This document shows positions 34,513 through 43,063 of a DNA stretch of 64,000 bases, piece after piece. Every line of letters begins with the position of its first letter. Within the stretch, counting starts at the first letter, position 1. The notes under the pieces are model-generated. The model saw only the letters and a list, made by a program, of their open reading frames with translations. It did not search any database and was not told the origin of the DNA. A program made the translations under genes and the position numbers. Source of the stretch: Flavobacterium aquariorum (lineage in GTDB: Bacteria; Bacteroidota; Bacteroidia; Flavobacteriales; Flavobacteriaceae); assembly GCF_003254745.1 (NCBI RefSeq), contig NZ_QKXH01000002.1, positions 372,001-436,000 of the forward strand, read 5' to 3'.

Positions 34513-36525
34513 ATGTTAGAAGAAAAGAACGATAACCTGTCTCTAAAAGGAAACGAGATAGATGGAAAAACGGCCAATGAATTGCAAAAAACAATTCAAT
34601 CAGAAACGTCTGTAGTAACAGAAAGTGAAATCAGTGATGCTGCAGCAGAAGAAAATACGGTAAACCCCGTTTCTGAAACAGTAATTTCGAATGAAAACAG
34701 AACAGACGAAAAACAAAATGTGATTGACGCCATCGCAGAAACAAATGCTGAAGAAAGTGAAGATGAAACACTAAAAGAACGTCATGATATTCCAATGCTC
34801 GATTACGATGCATTACCAATGGAAACTCTTGTAAGTGAATTGAAAAATTTAGTTACAAATGAAAAAGTAATGTCTATTAAAGAGCACGTTGAAGAAATTC
34901 GAAAAGCATTTTTAGCCAAATACAACCACCTCATAGAAGAAAAAAGAGAAGAATTCAATCAGGAAAATCAAGATCCTAACGAGGAATTCCAATACCATTC
35001 TCCACTAAAATCAAAATTCGATCAATATTACACAATCTACAAAGACAATAAAAATGTTCACTTTAAAAGTTTGCAGTCTAATTTAAAAACTAACTTAGAA
35101 GTTAGATTGGCCATTGTAGAAGAGCTCAAAGAATTAATCAATCCACAAACAAACATCAAAGACACCTTAAATCATTTTAATGAATTAAGAGAGAGATGGA
35201 AAAATGCAGGTGCAATTCCGAAGGATAAATACAATCATGTTTGGAATAATTATCATTTTCACGTAGAAAATTTTTATGATTATTTGCATTTAGACAGAGA
35301 AGCAAGGGATATTGATTTCAAATATAATCTAGAGCAAAAGCTAAAAATAATTGCACGCGTTCAAGAATTACTTAAAGAAGCAGACATCAACAAAGCTTTC
35401 AGAGAACTTCAAGATTTGCACAGAATTTGGAAAGAGGATATCGGTCCGGTTTCAAGAGAACATCGCGATGAGATTTGGAACCAATTTAGTGAACTAACAA
35501 AAAAAATGCATGATAAGCGTGAAGTATTGTTTGAAAACTTAAGAGGAACAGAGCTTGAAAACTTAGAAAAGAAAAAAGAAATTATAGCCAAAATTGAAGT
35601 TTTAGCTACCGAAAAAGTAAATGCACATTCGCAATGGCTAGCCCAAATTGAAAAAGTAGAGGCTTTACGTTCTGAATTTTTCTCAGCAGGAAAAGTACCG
35701 GCAGATGTTAATGAAGCTACCTGGGCTGCATTCAAAACAGCCGTTAGAAATTTCAACAGCTTTAAAAATTCTTTTTACAAAGACATTAAAAAAGATCAAA
35801 ACGACAACCTGAACAAAAAAATTGCTTTGGTAAAAAAAGCCAAAGAATTACAGGAAAGCACAGATTTTGCCAGCACTACTCCTATCATGAAGCAAATTCA
35901 GGAAGATTGGAAAAAAATTGGTCATGTTCCAAGAAAATATTCTGATAAAATCTGGAATGAATTTAGAGAAGCATGTAATCACTATTTCGATCAATTAAAA
36001 GAGCACAAAAGTGTTGAAAACGTTGACGAAGTAGAAGCTTTTGACAAAAAGAAAGCGTATTTAGAAACGTTAAGAGAATTCCAATTGACTGGAGATCACA
36101 AAACAGATTTAGATGCTATCAAATTGCATATCGAAACGTGGAAAAACTTTGGTAAAGTTCCATTTCCAAGACGACATATCGAAGGTAAATTCAATAAAAT
36201 TCTAGATGCCTTATTTGAAAAATTAAGCTTAAGCAAAAAAGATACCGAAATGATGCGTTTCTCTAACAGAATGGATCATTTATCTGAAAGCAATGACACC
36301 AGAAAACTCGATAATGAGAAGATTTTCTTGATGCGTAAAATTGAAGAAGTACAAAATGAGATTTTTCAACTAGAGAATAATATTCAGTTTTTTACCAATA
36401 CAAAAAATGCAAAAAAAGAAAATTCAATAGTATTAGAAGTGCGAAAAAACATCGCTATCCATAAAGAAAGCTTAGATGTTTGGAAAGAAAAACTAAAACA
36501 GTTGAGAAATTTAAACATCGAGTAA
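34513..36525 (+). CDS. DUF349 repeat protein
   Basis: A 670-residue cytosolic protein. An acidic, low-complexity N-terminus (about 1-100, rich in Glu, Thr and Asn) precedes a chain of DUF349 units. Each unit has the pattern W-x-x-x-G-x-(I/V)-P-(K/R)...W-(N)-x-F, for example LRERWKNAGAIPKDKYNHVWNNY, DLHRIWKEDIGPVSREHRDEIWNQF and IQEDWKKIGHVPRKYSDKIWNEF. About six units and a C-terminal coiled-coil tail are visible. The family is widespread in Bacteroidota with no settled function. It has its own promoter and terminator. Confidence 0.88.
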   Translation: MLEEKNDNLSLKGNEIDGKTANELQKTIQSETSVVTESEISDAAAEENTVNPVSETVISNENRTDEKQNVIDAIAETNAEESEDETLKERHDIPMLDYDALPMETLVSELKNLVTNEKVMSIKEHVEEIRKAFLAKYNHLIEEKREEFNQENQDPNEEFQYHSPLKSKFDQYYTIYKDNKNVHFKSLQSNLKTNLEVRLAIVEELKELINPQTNIKDTLNHFNELRERWKNAGAIPKDKYNHVWNNYHFHVENFYDYLHLDREARDIDFKYNLEQKLKIIARVQELLKEADINKAFRELQDLHRIWKEDIGPVSREHRDEIWNQFSELTKKMHDKREVLFENLRGTELENLEKKKEIIAKIEVLATEKVNAHSQWLAQIEKVEALRSEFFSAGKVPADVNEATWAAFKTAVRNFNSFKNSFYKDIKKDQNDNLNKKIALVKKAKELQESTDFASTTPIMKQIQEDWKKIGHVPRKYSDKIWNEFREACNHYFDQLKEHKSVENVDEVEAFDKKKAYLETLREFQLTGDHKTDLDAIKLHIETWKNFGKVPFPRRHIEGKFNKILDALFEKLSLSKKDTEMMRFSNRMDHLSESNDTRKLDNEKIFLMRKIEEVQNEIFQLENNIQFFTNTKNAKKENSIVLEVRKNIAIHKESLDVWKEKLKQLRNLNIE

Positions 36526-36546
36526 GTTAAAATTAAGTAATATAGC

Positions 36547-36581
36547 AAGCCCCAACCTTAATAAGTTTGGGGCTTTTTTTT
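36547..36581 (+). terminator. Terminator after the DUF349 gene
   Basis: AAGCCCCAAcCTT/AAGTTTGGGGCTT stem with a run of eight Ts, 20 bases after the stop codon. Confidence 0.92.
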
Positions 36582-36646
36582 ATAAAAAAAAATAAACTTT
36601 AACTTTCATTTACCATAATACCCTCGCAAATCACAGGCCAATTATA

Positions 36647-36654
36647 TACATTTG
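36647..36654 (+). promoter_or_regulatory. Promoter -7 element abutting the gene at 36659
   Basis: TACATTTG is an exact TAnnTTTG match that ends 4 bases before the ATG, the same arrangement as pyrE. No clear -33 element is seen. Confidence 0.5.
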
Positions 36655-36658
36655 CTCC

Positions 36659-37006
36659 ATGGGGAAATTTTGGAAATTTATCGTATTTACAGGGCTACTG
36701 ATTCAGTTCAGTTTTGCCTATAGCGCAAATCACGATGCTACCATTTCTTTTAGAAAGGATAACAACACTTCATTCAGTAAAGAAAGTTTAAGCGTTTCCC
36801 ACTTCGTCCAACCCAGCATAGAAAGAAACAATCCTGACCTAAAACACAACAACCGTATTCCAGTCAACATACACGACTCCAATACGACACTCCCATTATT
36901 TTCTAGTTTTAAAGAAAGTAATCTTAAAATAGTTTTATCAGATCAAGACATCGACCGATGTACAAAAGTCTCGATTTTACTTTTCCCTTTCCATTATTTT
37001 TGGTGA
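36659..37006 (+). CDS. Small exported protein of unknown function
   Basis: 115 residues, not recognised. A signal peptide (MGKFWKFIVFTGLLIQFSFAYS) precedes a polar, Asn/Ser/His-rich mature region with one Cys, ending in a short hydrophobic, aromatic tail (VSILLFPFHYFW). The tail could insert in a membrane or be a recognition end. A -7 element 4 bases before the ATG suggests a leaderless transcript. The next gene, also unknown, follows after 110 bases, before hemN. Coding status rests on the signal peptide and the promoter position. Confidence 0.6.
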   Translation: MGKFWKFIVFTGLLIQFSFAYSANHDATISFRKDNNTSFSKESLSVSHFVQPSIERNNPDLKHNNRIPVNIHDSNTTLPLFSSFKESNLKIVLSDQDIDRCTKVSILLFPFHYFW

Positions 37007-37116
37007 TTTAATATCATGACTCTGCCTTATAAAAGTTAAAATAACTTTTATCTCTTCTTGGTTCCATCTGAATCAAGAAAAAATAAATCATTATATATAA
37101 TTACAAAAAAATAAAA

Positions 37117-37587
37117 ATGGACACATCAGTAACCATAATAGGTCTTATAATCACAGTTTTAATAGGTATTCCATTAACTTTAGTCTTCCGTTCCAACATA
37201 ACGAATAGAGCAAAAATAAAAGAGATAAAGAAACAATACAGCCAAAACAATCATTATAACTTTGAATTAACCGAAACACAGAACAAAAAAATCCTATCCT
37301 TAGACCAAAAGAATAAAGGCTTTCTATTTATTGATTTCAGTTATAAAAAAGAAACTGTTTATTTTGTGGATCTATCAAACATTGTTCTGTGCAACTTAAT
37401 AGAAACTACTCAAAGTAGATTAGGTACAATTTCAAAAGTTGAAATAGAGCTGGTTCACAAAGACACCATGCAAAAAGAAATGATTCCGATCTACAATATC
37501 GAAAATCATTTATTAGATTTCAATTGTTTGTTTGAAGACCACAAACTGGCAAAAAAATGGGTCGGCTTAATTAATGAGAGTCTATAA
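37117..37587 (+). CDS. Single-helix membrane protein of unknown function
   Basis: 156 residues, not recognised. One N-terminal transmembrane helix (about 5-25, VTIIGLIITVLIGIPLTLVF) is followed by a basic stretch (NRAKIKEIKKQ). A cytosolic domain of about 120 residues follows, with strand-like FLFIDFSYKKETVYFVDLS and VEIELVHKDTMQKEMIPIYN segments and a C-terminal helix (LAKKWVGLINESL), possibly a PH-like fold. It ends at a clear terminator before hemN, so co-regulation with hemN is unlikely. Confidence 0.68.
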   Translation: MDTSVTIIGLIITVLIGIPLTLVFRSNITNRAKIKEIKKQYSQNNHYNFELTETQNKKILSLDQKNKGFLFIDFSYKKETVYFVDLSNIVLCNLIETTQSRLGTISKVEIELVHKDTMQKEMIPIYNIENHLLDFNCLFEDHKLAKKWVGLINESL

Positions 37588-37594
37588 AAACTCT

Positions 37595-37624
37595 ACAAAG
37601 AGGTTCGTAAGAACCTCTTTGTTT
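37595..37624 (+). terminator. Terminator before hemN
   Basis: ACAAAGAGGTTC/GAACCTCTTTGT is a perfect 12-bp stem with a GTAA loop. It isolates hemN from upstream transcription; the palindromic regulator site starts 20 bases later. Confidence 0.9.
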
Positions 37625-37644
37625 GTATATGACTATAAACGAAT

Positions 37645-37688
37645 ATGATAAATATCATTTTATACTTTAAAAAGTCACCCTAATTTTG
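37645..37688 (+). promoter_or_regulatory. FNR-like box and -7 element of hemN
   Basis: The palindrome ATGAT-AAAT-ATCAT (37645-37658) is centred at 37651.5. The exact -7 element TAATTTTG lies at 37681-37688, its first base 29.5 bp from that centre. The implied start site is near 37692, placing the box at about -40, the class II activator position. The same box and spacing occur before ccoS and ccoI. Confidence 0.8.
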
Positions 37689-37711
37689 ACCTACACATAA
37701 AATGCATATTT

Positions 37712-39076
37712 ATGAAAATCTCTCTTATTCAGAAATACAATGTTCCTGGGCCACGTTACACTAGCTATCCTACGGTTCCTTATTGGGATGAGTCAGGATT
37801 TACCCATGAGATATGGCTTCAAACACTGAAAAAATCGTTTCAGGAAAGTAATAACAAAGAAGGCATCAGTTTATATATTCACTTGCCTTTTTGCGAAAGT
37901 TTGTGCACATTTTGTGGTTGCAACAAACGTATCACCAAAAATCACAATGTAGAAAATCCATATATTGATGCTGTTCTAAAAGAATGGACGCTTTACCGTG
38001 ATATCTTGGGCAAAAAACCTAAAATTAAAGAAATCCATTTGGGCGGAGGAACACCAACATTTTTCTCCATAGAAAGCCTTGAAAAATTAATAAACGGAAT
38101 ATTCTCGCTTGCTGAAAAAGCTGAAGGCTATGAATTTAGTTTTGAGGGACATCCCAATAATACAACTCTCGCCCATTTGCAAAAACTATACGATTTGGGT
38201 TTTAGAAGAGTGAGTTTCGGGGTTCAGGATTATTCCGAAAAAGTACAAAAAGCCATTCATAGAATACAGCCTTTTCACAATGTAGCCAAAGTTACTTTTT
38301 GGGCAAAAGAAATTGGTTATACTTCAATTGGCCACGATATTATCTTTGGATTGCCTTTCCAGGAAGTTCAAGACGTCGTCGATACTATCGAAAAAACAAA
38401 CTCCTTACAGCCTGACCGTTTGGCATTTTATAGTTATGCTCATGTGCCTTGGATAAAAGGAAATGGACAACGTGGATTTCATGATGAAGACATTCCTAAA
38501 GACTATGCCAAAAGAAAATTATACGAAGTTGGAAAAGAATTGCTTTTTGAAAATGAGTATTACGAAATCGGAATGGATCATTTTGCCTTAAAATCGGACA
38601 GTTTATATCATTCGTTTGAGGACAAAAAATTACACAGAAACTTCATGGGCTATAGTTCATCCAAAACTCAACTGATGATTGGTTTAGGCGTTTCCTCCAT
38701 AAGCGACAGCTGGTACAGCTTTGCCCAAAATGTCAAAACTCTGGAAGAATATTACAAAGTTTTGGAATCAGATGAATTACCATTATATAGAGGTCATTTA
38801 TTATCTACCGAAGACCTAATTATCAGAAAACACATTTTGAATCTAATGTGTCAATTTGAAACCAGTTGGGAGGATTCAGCAAATTATGTTTCTGAAATCC
38901 CAGAAATTGTATTTCAGCTAAAAGAAATGGAAAACGATGGCTTATTGATTATAGGTGACAACAAAATCATTGTTACCGAAGAAGGCAAACCTTATGTTCG
39001 CAACATTTGTATGGCCTTCGATTTAAGATTAAAACGAAAAGCGCCAGAGACAGCATTATTTTCAATGACGGTTTAA
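37712..39076 (+). CDS. hemN: Oxygen-independent coproporphyrinogen III oxidase
   Basis: A 454-residue radical SAM enzyme converting coproporphyrinogen III to protoporphyrinogen IX without oxygen. The [4Fe-4S] motif CESLCTFCGC has Cys61, 65 and 68, plus Cys70 as in true HemN. PGPRYTSYPT at the N-terminus, LGGGTPTFF and SFGVQDYSEKVQKAIHRIQ are HemN-specific rather than HemW-like. It supplies heme for the cbb3 oxidase encoded next to it on the opposite strand, and shares an FNR-like operator with that cluster. Confidence 0.96.
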   Translation: MKISLIQKYNVPGPRYTSYPTVPYWDESGFTHEIWLQTLKKSFQESNNKEGISLYIHLPFCESLCTFCGCNKRITKNHNVENPYIDAVLKEWTLYRDILGKKPKIKEIHLGGGTPTFFSIESLEKLINGIFSLAEKAEGYEFSFEGHPNNTTLAHLQKLYDLGFRRVSFGVQDYSEKVQKAIHRIQPFHNVAKVTFWAKEIGYTSIGHDIIFGLPFQEVQDVVDTIEKTNSLQPDRLAFYSYAHVPWIKGNGQRGFHDEDIPKDYAKRKLYEVGKELLFENEYYEIGMDHFALKSDSLYHSFEDKKLHRNFMGYSSSKTQLMIGLGVSSISDSWYSFAQNVKTLEEYYKVLESDELPLYRGHLLSTEDLIIRKHILNLMCQFETSWEDSANYVSEIPEIVFQLKEMENDGLLIIGDNKIIVTEEGKPYVRNICMAFDLRLKRKAPETALFSMTV

Positions 39077-39090
39077 AAAAAGTTTCTAAG

Positions 39091-39125
39091 TTTCTAAGAT
39101 TCTAAGTTACTTAGAATCTTAGAAA
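39091..39125. terminator. Perfect CTAAGATTCTAAG palindrome, likely bidirectional terminator
   Basis: Two 16-nt arms (TTTCTAAGATTCTAAG and its complement) around TTA lie between the converging hemN and TauE/SafE genes. The sequence belongs to the same repeat class as 8656-8735. It lacks a long T-run, so the terminator role is tentative. Confidence 0.6.
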
Positions 39126-39129
39126 CTCA

Positions 39130-39831
39130 TTAATGACAATTGGCTTTTTCTTGTACATACAAACTCATATTCGAAGGAGAAACATAGGGAATCCCAAGTC
39201 CAAGCCCTCTCAGAATAAATAATACACCTATTACAATCCCAACATAAGGAATTATTTTTTGAATTCTATTTCGAACGGGAACAGTGATAAACGAATTAAT
39301 ATATACCACTAAACTCATCAAAGGCACGGTTCCTAAACCAAAAAGTAACATATAAAGCAGCCCGAAACCTACACTCTGCATAGCAATTGCGCCAAATAGA
39401 GCGACATAAATCATACCGCAGGGTAAAAAACCGTTGAGCAAACCAATAATAAAAAGCGATTTGAAACTTTTGTTTTTGAAATGACTACCTAGATTTTGTT
39501 TGATTTTTGAAATCCAGCCATACATTGGTTTCGAAAAATTATATTGGGCAAAAATCTTTTCGGGAATCAGAATCACCAAAATCATGGCAACCCCAATAAA
39601 AATAGAAAGTTGTTGTTGAATTCCTGCCAAAAACAAACCTCTTCCCAACAATCCAAAAAGCAAGCCTACACTTCCATAAGCCGTTAACCTTCCCAAATGA
39701 TACGTAATGATTTGAATTACTTTTTTGGATGGATTATTTCGCTCTACAGGCAACATCATAGCGATAGGGCCGCACATTCCTATGCAGTGAAAACTACTGA
39801 TTAAACCAAATAAAAAAGCCGTGTAAAGCAT
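39130..39831 (-). CDS. Sulfite exporter TauE/SafE (UreH-like) family membrane protein
   Basis: A 233-residue protein with about six transmembrane helices. Conserved Cys motifs are in the first helix (SSFHCIGMCGPIAMM, about 12-26) and the fourth (GLLNGFLPCGMIYVALFGA), as in the UreH/DsbD-like transmembrane family. Such genes often close cco clusters in Bacteroidota and other phyla, where a copper- or thiol-related role in oxidase maturation is suspected. It is the last gene of the minus-strand cco run, 77 bases after ccoH, with a CTGAAATCTG-type repeat between. Confidence 0.83.
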   Translation of the reverse strand: MLYTAFLFGLISSFHCIGMCGPIAMMLPVERNNPSKKVIQIITYHLGRLTAYGSVGLLFGLLGRGLFLAGIQQQLSIFIGVAMILVILIPEKIFAQYNFSKPMYGWISKIKQNLGSHFKNKSFKSLFIIGLLNGFLPCGMIYVALFGAIAMQSVGFGLLYMLLFGLGTVPLMSLVVYINSFITVPVRNRIQKIIPYVGIVIGVLFILRGLGLGIPYVSPSNMSLYVQEKANCH

Positions 39832-39908
39832 AGTGATTTTAGATTGCAGAATTTAGAGTGAAATGATTTGAAACTAATTTTTATTTTCTTTATTCTATCA
39901 TCTTTACT

Positions 39909-40361
39909 CTATTTTATATAAATCTCTTCTTTGGTCAAATAAGACTTTCCTTTATATTTCCATTCCATATTGATATCCCATTCACCGCCTATCACCTTAT
40001 TCTTCGGGATAAATAAAGAAGCTGAATCCGTAAATGAAAGAGGTACTTGAAAGTCAAATTTCTTATTAGAAGGCCTATATAAAGCGACAGTTCCTTTGAT
40101 ATCATTTAGTACAAAATCAGCAGGAAAAACAATCGTAATACCATTAGCATCGACAGTAATTACTGGCTTTGACTTTAAATCATGAGCATTTTGGATGCGT
40201 GCCATTTCATCTTGAAAATGGACATCATGTTTATAATACTCTTCAACCACCAAGTCATTATCATATTTACTATCTGACTGCACTTTTACAACAAAATACA
40301 TAATAAAGCTTATAAATAAAGCGAATGCAATCACAATATAAGTTCCCCAATTTATTTTCAT
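39909..40361 (-). CDS. ccoH: Cytochrome cbb3 assembly protein FixH/CcoH
   Basis: 150 residues with one N-terminal transmembrane helix (about 5-24, GTYIVIAFALFISFIMYFVV). A periplasmic beta-rich domain follows, with VTVDANGITIVFPADF and GTVALYRPSNKKFDFQVPL, the FixH layout. CcoH is needed for stable assembly of the cbb3 oxidase. It lies between ccoG and the TauE/SafE gene on the same strand. Confidence 0.88.
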   Translation of the reverse strand: MKINWGTYIVIAFALFISFIMYFVVKVQSDSKYDNDLVVEEYYKHDVHFQDEMARIQNAHDLKSKPVITVDANGITIVFPADFVLNDIKGTVALYRPSNKKFDFQVPLSFTDSASLFIPKNKVIGGEWDINMEWKYKGKSYLTKEEIYIK

Positions 40362-40415
40362 ATTATATTTTTTATATTTTTATCAAACTATAGATTCTTT
40401 TTGAAGCAACTAAAA

Positions 40416-41834
40416 TCAATCAAAGCTTCGAGGACTTAAAAAACTAGTATAAGTTGATTCTATTTTCTTGTTTCCTTCATAAAGATCAATCTCCAATTTA
40501 GTTCTATCGCTTTCCAATAAAAATCTGTTAATTTCTATAAACATAGTTCCACTGGACATTTCATGTTTAGGAACTTTTAATTCCTGAACACCAACTACTT
40601 TTAAAGTGCCTTTAATTCCAACTAGTTTAAAATGCAAATCATTGATATCATGATTTGTCTTATTAATAATCTTAAAGGTATATATGTTACTGATATTATC
40701 GCCTTTATGTTGGAATAATTGACCTGGTAATCTCAAAATGGTGGCTTCGACTTCGGTTCTTAAAAACAACAAGCCCGTAAGTACACCAACTAATATGACC
40801 AATATTGCAGTGTAACCTTTCATTCTGGCAGTAAACTTGAATTTTGCTTTAGTTTCAATTTCGTCTTCCGAAGCATATCGAATAAGCCCTAATGGAAGCC
40901 CTACGCTTTCCATTATCGTATCGCATTCATCGATACAGGCGGTGCAATTTACACATTCGAGCTGAACTCCATTACGAATATCAATTCCTGTGGGACAAAC
41001 GTTCACACATTGTTTACAATCGATACAATCACCTTTTCCTGAAGCTGTCCTGTCTTCTTGTTTATTGAATTTGGCTCTGCCTACTTCTTTCTCACCACGA
41101 ACAAAATCATAAGCAACATTTATTGATTTCTTGTCCAATAAAACCCCCTGCAGCCTTCCATAAGGACAAGCAATAATACAAACTTGTTCTCTAAACCAGG
41201 CAAAAACAAAATAGAAAACACCCGTAAAAATTAACAATGACACAAAACTACTCGAATGGGCTAAAGGTCCGTCTTCTATTAGATGAAACAATTCATCACT
41301 ACCGATAAGATAAGCTAAAAACACATTGGCAATTAGAAACGAAATCACAAGAAACGCAAACCATTTTAAAGCTTTCTTTCTAATTTTCTCTCCATTCCAT
41401 TCTTGTTTCTCCAATCGAATTTGTGCTCCCCTATCTCCTTCTATCCAATATTCTATACGACGAAAAACCATTTCCATAAAAATGGTTTGCGGACAAATCC
41501 AGCCACAAAAAATTCGCCCAAAAATAACCGTAAATAAAATAACAAATACAACTCCAATAACCATAAACAGAACAAAAATGTAGAAGTCCTGCGGCCAAAA
41601 AGGAAAGCTAAGTATATTAAAACGACGTTCCAAAACATTGAACATCATAAATTGATTACCGTTTATTTTTATGAAAGGATTGGCAACAAGAATAATCAAT
41701 AAAAAATAGCTAACCCATTTTCTATATTCGTAAAACTTACCTGAAGGCTTTTTGGGGTAAATATATTTTCTATGACCCTCCTTATCAATAGTCCCAATGG
41801 TATCTCTGAAAGATTCGTCTAGATTACTTGACAT
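40416..41834 (-). CDS. ccoG: Cytochrome c oxidase accessory protein CcoG (FixG)
   Basis: 472 residues with about five transmembrane helices. A membrane CGWICPQTIFMEMVFRRIEYWIEG motif is near 110-135. Two [4Fe-4S] clusters follow near 270-305 (CIDCKQCVNVCP and CVNCTACIDECD). The C-terminal 130 residues form a periplasmic beta domain after a last helix. CcoG is a cupric reductase that readies copper for the oxidase in other bacteria. A hairpin separates it from ccoP upstream. Confidence 0.95.
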   Translation of the reverse strand: MSSNLDESFRDTIGTIDKEGHRKYIYPKKPSGKFYEYRKWVSYFLLIILVANPFIKINGNQFMMFNVLERRFNILSFPFWPQDFYIFVLFMVIGVVFVILFTVIFGRIFCGWICPQTIFMEMVFRRIEYWIEGDRGAQIRLEKQEWNGEKIRKKALKWFAFLVISFLIANVFLAYLIGSDELFHLIEDGPLAHSSSFVSLLIFTGVFYFVFAWFREQVCIIACPYGRLQGVLLDKKSINVAYDFVRGEKEVGRAKFNKQEDRTASGKGDCIDCKQCVNVCPTGIDIRNGVQLECVNCTACIDECDTIMESVGLPLGLIRYASEDEIETKAKFKFTARMKGYTAILVILVGVLTGLLFLRTEVEATILRLPGQLFQHKGDNISNIYTFKIINKTNHDINDLHFKLVGIKGTLKVVGVQELKVPKHEMSSGTMFIEINRFLLESDRTKLEIDLYEGNKKIESTYTSFLSPRSFD

Positions 41835-41858
41835 TTTTTTATTTTTAAAATACTAAAA

Positions 41859-41897
41859 AAGAGCTTTCTCAAAGTATTGATTTTTGACAAAGCTCTT
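41859..41897 (-). terminator. Internal hairpin between ccoP and ccoG
   Basis: AAGAGCTTT/AAAGCTCTT arms (9 bp) surround a 21-nt loop. On the minus strand the right arm is followed by TTTTTTAG, as in a rho-independent terminator. Partial termination would give more oxidase structural mRNA than accessory mRNA. Confidence 0.6.
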
Positions 41898-41919
41898 CAT
41901 TCAAATATATTGTTAATTA

Positions 41920-42852
41920 CTATTTTACTTGTGTACTGTCCGCATTAGGAGCTGTAGCAGCAGGAGCCGAAGCATTATCATCAACCCAAATTTCTCCGTC
42001 TGGTGCTTTTGGATCTTTTGGATTACTTCCCCTTAAAGAGATAACATAACTCGCAACCGCCTGAATTTCTTTTGGTTTCAAAGTACCTTTCCAGGCAATC
42101 ATCCCTTTACCATCACGACCTCCATTGGTAATCGTGTGAAATAAATTTTTAATTCCGCCTCCCAATATCCAATGATCATCTGTTAAGTTCGGGCCAATTT
42201 GTCCACCCGCATCAGCACGATGACAAGCCGCGCAATTGGTTTCAAAAATAGTTTTTCCCGATGTTAAGTCAGCTGGATCGGTTAACAAAGTTACTGTTTT
42301 TTCATCCATCAAATCAGGAGCTGTTTTCATATATTCAGCTACTTCAATTTTGGCTTGAGCCATTTCACTTTTTAATTCAGCTTCTTGGTCTGGCGCACCC
42401 ATAATTTCATAACGAACCAAATATATCGCAGCAAAAATAATACAGGCATAAAATAAATAAACCCACCATGGTGGCAAATTGTTATCCAACTCTTTGATTC
42501 CATCATAATCATGATCCATCAAAAGTTGTTTTTCGTCTTCAATAGGCACTGTTCTTGTCAAGCGTAGCATTAAGTTTTTGTACCAACTTTTATCTTTCAA
42601 ACTTAAACTATCTTCATGAGCTAGTTTTGCTTTTTCTTCTTCTGATAACAATCTATAAGTAATTGTATTAACAGCATTCAATGTTATTTCGATTGCAATC
42701 AAAAGGAAAAGCAATACAAACAAAAAGACTGCAACCATTGGATACTTTATAAAAGCAGGACGGTCTCCAGAGTCTATAAAATATTCCATCAATCCTAAGA
42801 CCGAGAAAAATATGAAAAGGACTCTTATATAAGGTGGAATTAATTTTTTCAT
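41920..42852 (-). CDS. ccoP: Cytochrome cbb3 oxidase subunit CcoP, monoheme form
   Basis: 310 residues. Two N-terminal helices (about 7-25 and 33-58), a cytosolic linker and a third helix (about 128-145) precede a periplasmic cytochrome c domain. Only one CxxCH is present (CAACH, about 206-210), with an axial Met probably in KGMIAWKG. Proteobacterial CcoP is normally diheme. The C-terminus is Ala/Pro-rich. It transfers electrons to the CcoNO fusion. ccoQ precedes it by 27 bases. Confidence 0.93.
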   Translation of the reverse strand: MKKLIPPYIRVLFIFFSVLGLMEYFIDSGDRPAFIKYPMVAVFLFVLLFLLIAIEITLNAVNTITYRLLSEEEKAKLAHEDSLSLKDKSWYKNLMLRLTRTVPIEDEKQLLMDHDYDGIKELDNNLPPWWVYLFYACIIFAAIYLVRYEIMGAPDQEAELKSEMAQAKIEVAEYMKTAPDLMDEKTVTLLTDPADLTSGKTIFETNCAACHRADAGGQIGPNLTDDHWILGGGIKNLFHTITNGGRDGKGMIAWKGTLKPKEIQAVASYVISLRGSNPKDPKAPDGEIWVDDNASAPAATAPNADSTQVK

Positions 42853-42879
42853 TATCTATATTTTTTGAAATTGTACAAT

Positions 42880-43047
42880 TTAATCTTCTAATGGGATTTG
42901 ACTTATTTCGTCTATTGTCTCTTTTTTATAGGAATAAACCCAAAGACCTAAACCAAGAAAAAAGAAAAAGAAAATTAGTAACGATATTATTGGAAAAATT
43001 GCTACACCCGCAATGGTCTCCATATTGTGTTTTATTTGTTCGAACAT
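42880..43047 (-). CDS. ccoQ: Cytochrome cbb3 oxidase subunit CcoQ
   Basis: A 55-residue single-helix protein (IFPIISLLIFFFFFLGLGLWVYSYKK), with the short polar tail ETIDEISQIPLED. The ATG at 43047 (MFEQIKHNMETIAG) is chosen because a longer frame would overlap ccoNO. CcoQ stabilises the oxidase complex. It starts 16 bases after ccoNO and precedes ccoP, the standard order. Confidence 0.9.
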   Translation of the reverse strand: MFEQIKHNMETIAGVAIFPIISLLIFFFFFLGLGLWVYSYKKETIDEISQIPLED

Positions 43048-43063
43048 AACGTTTACTTTTTTA

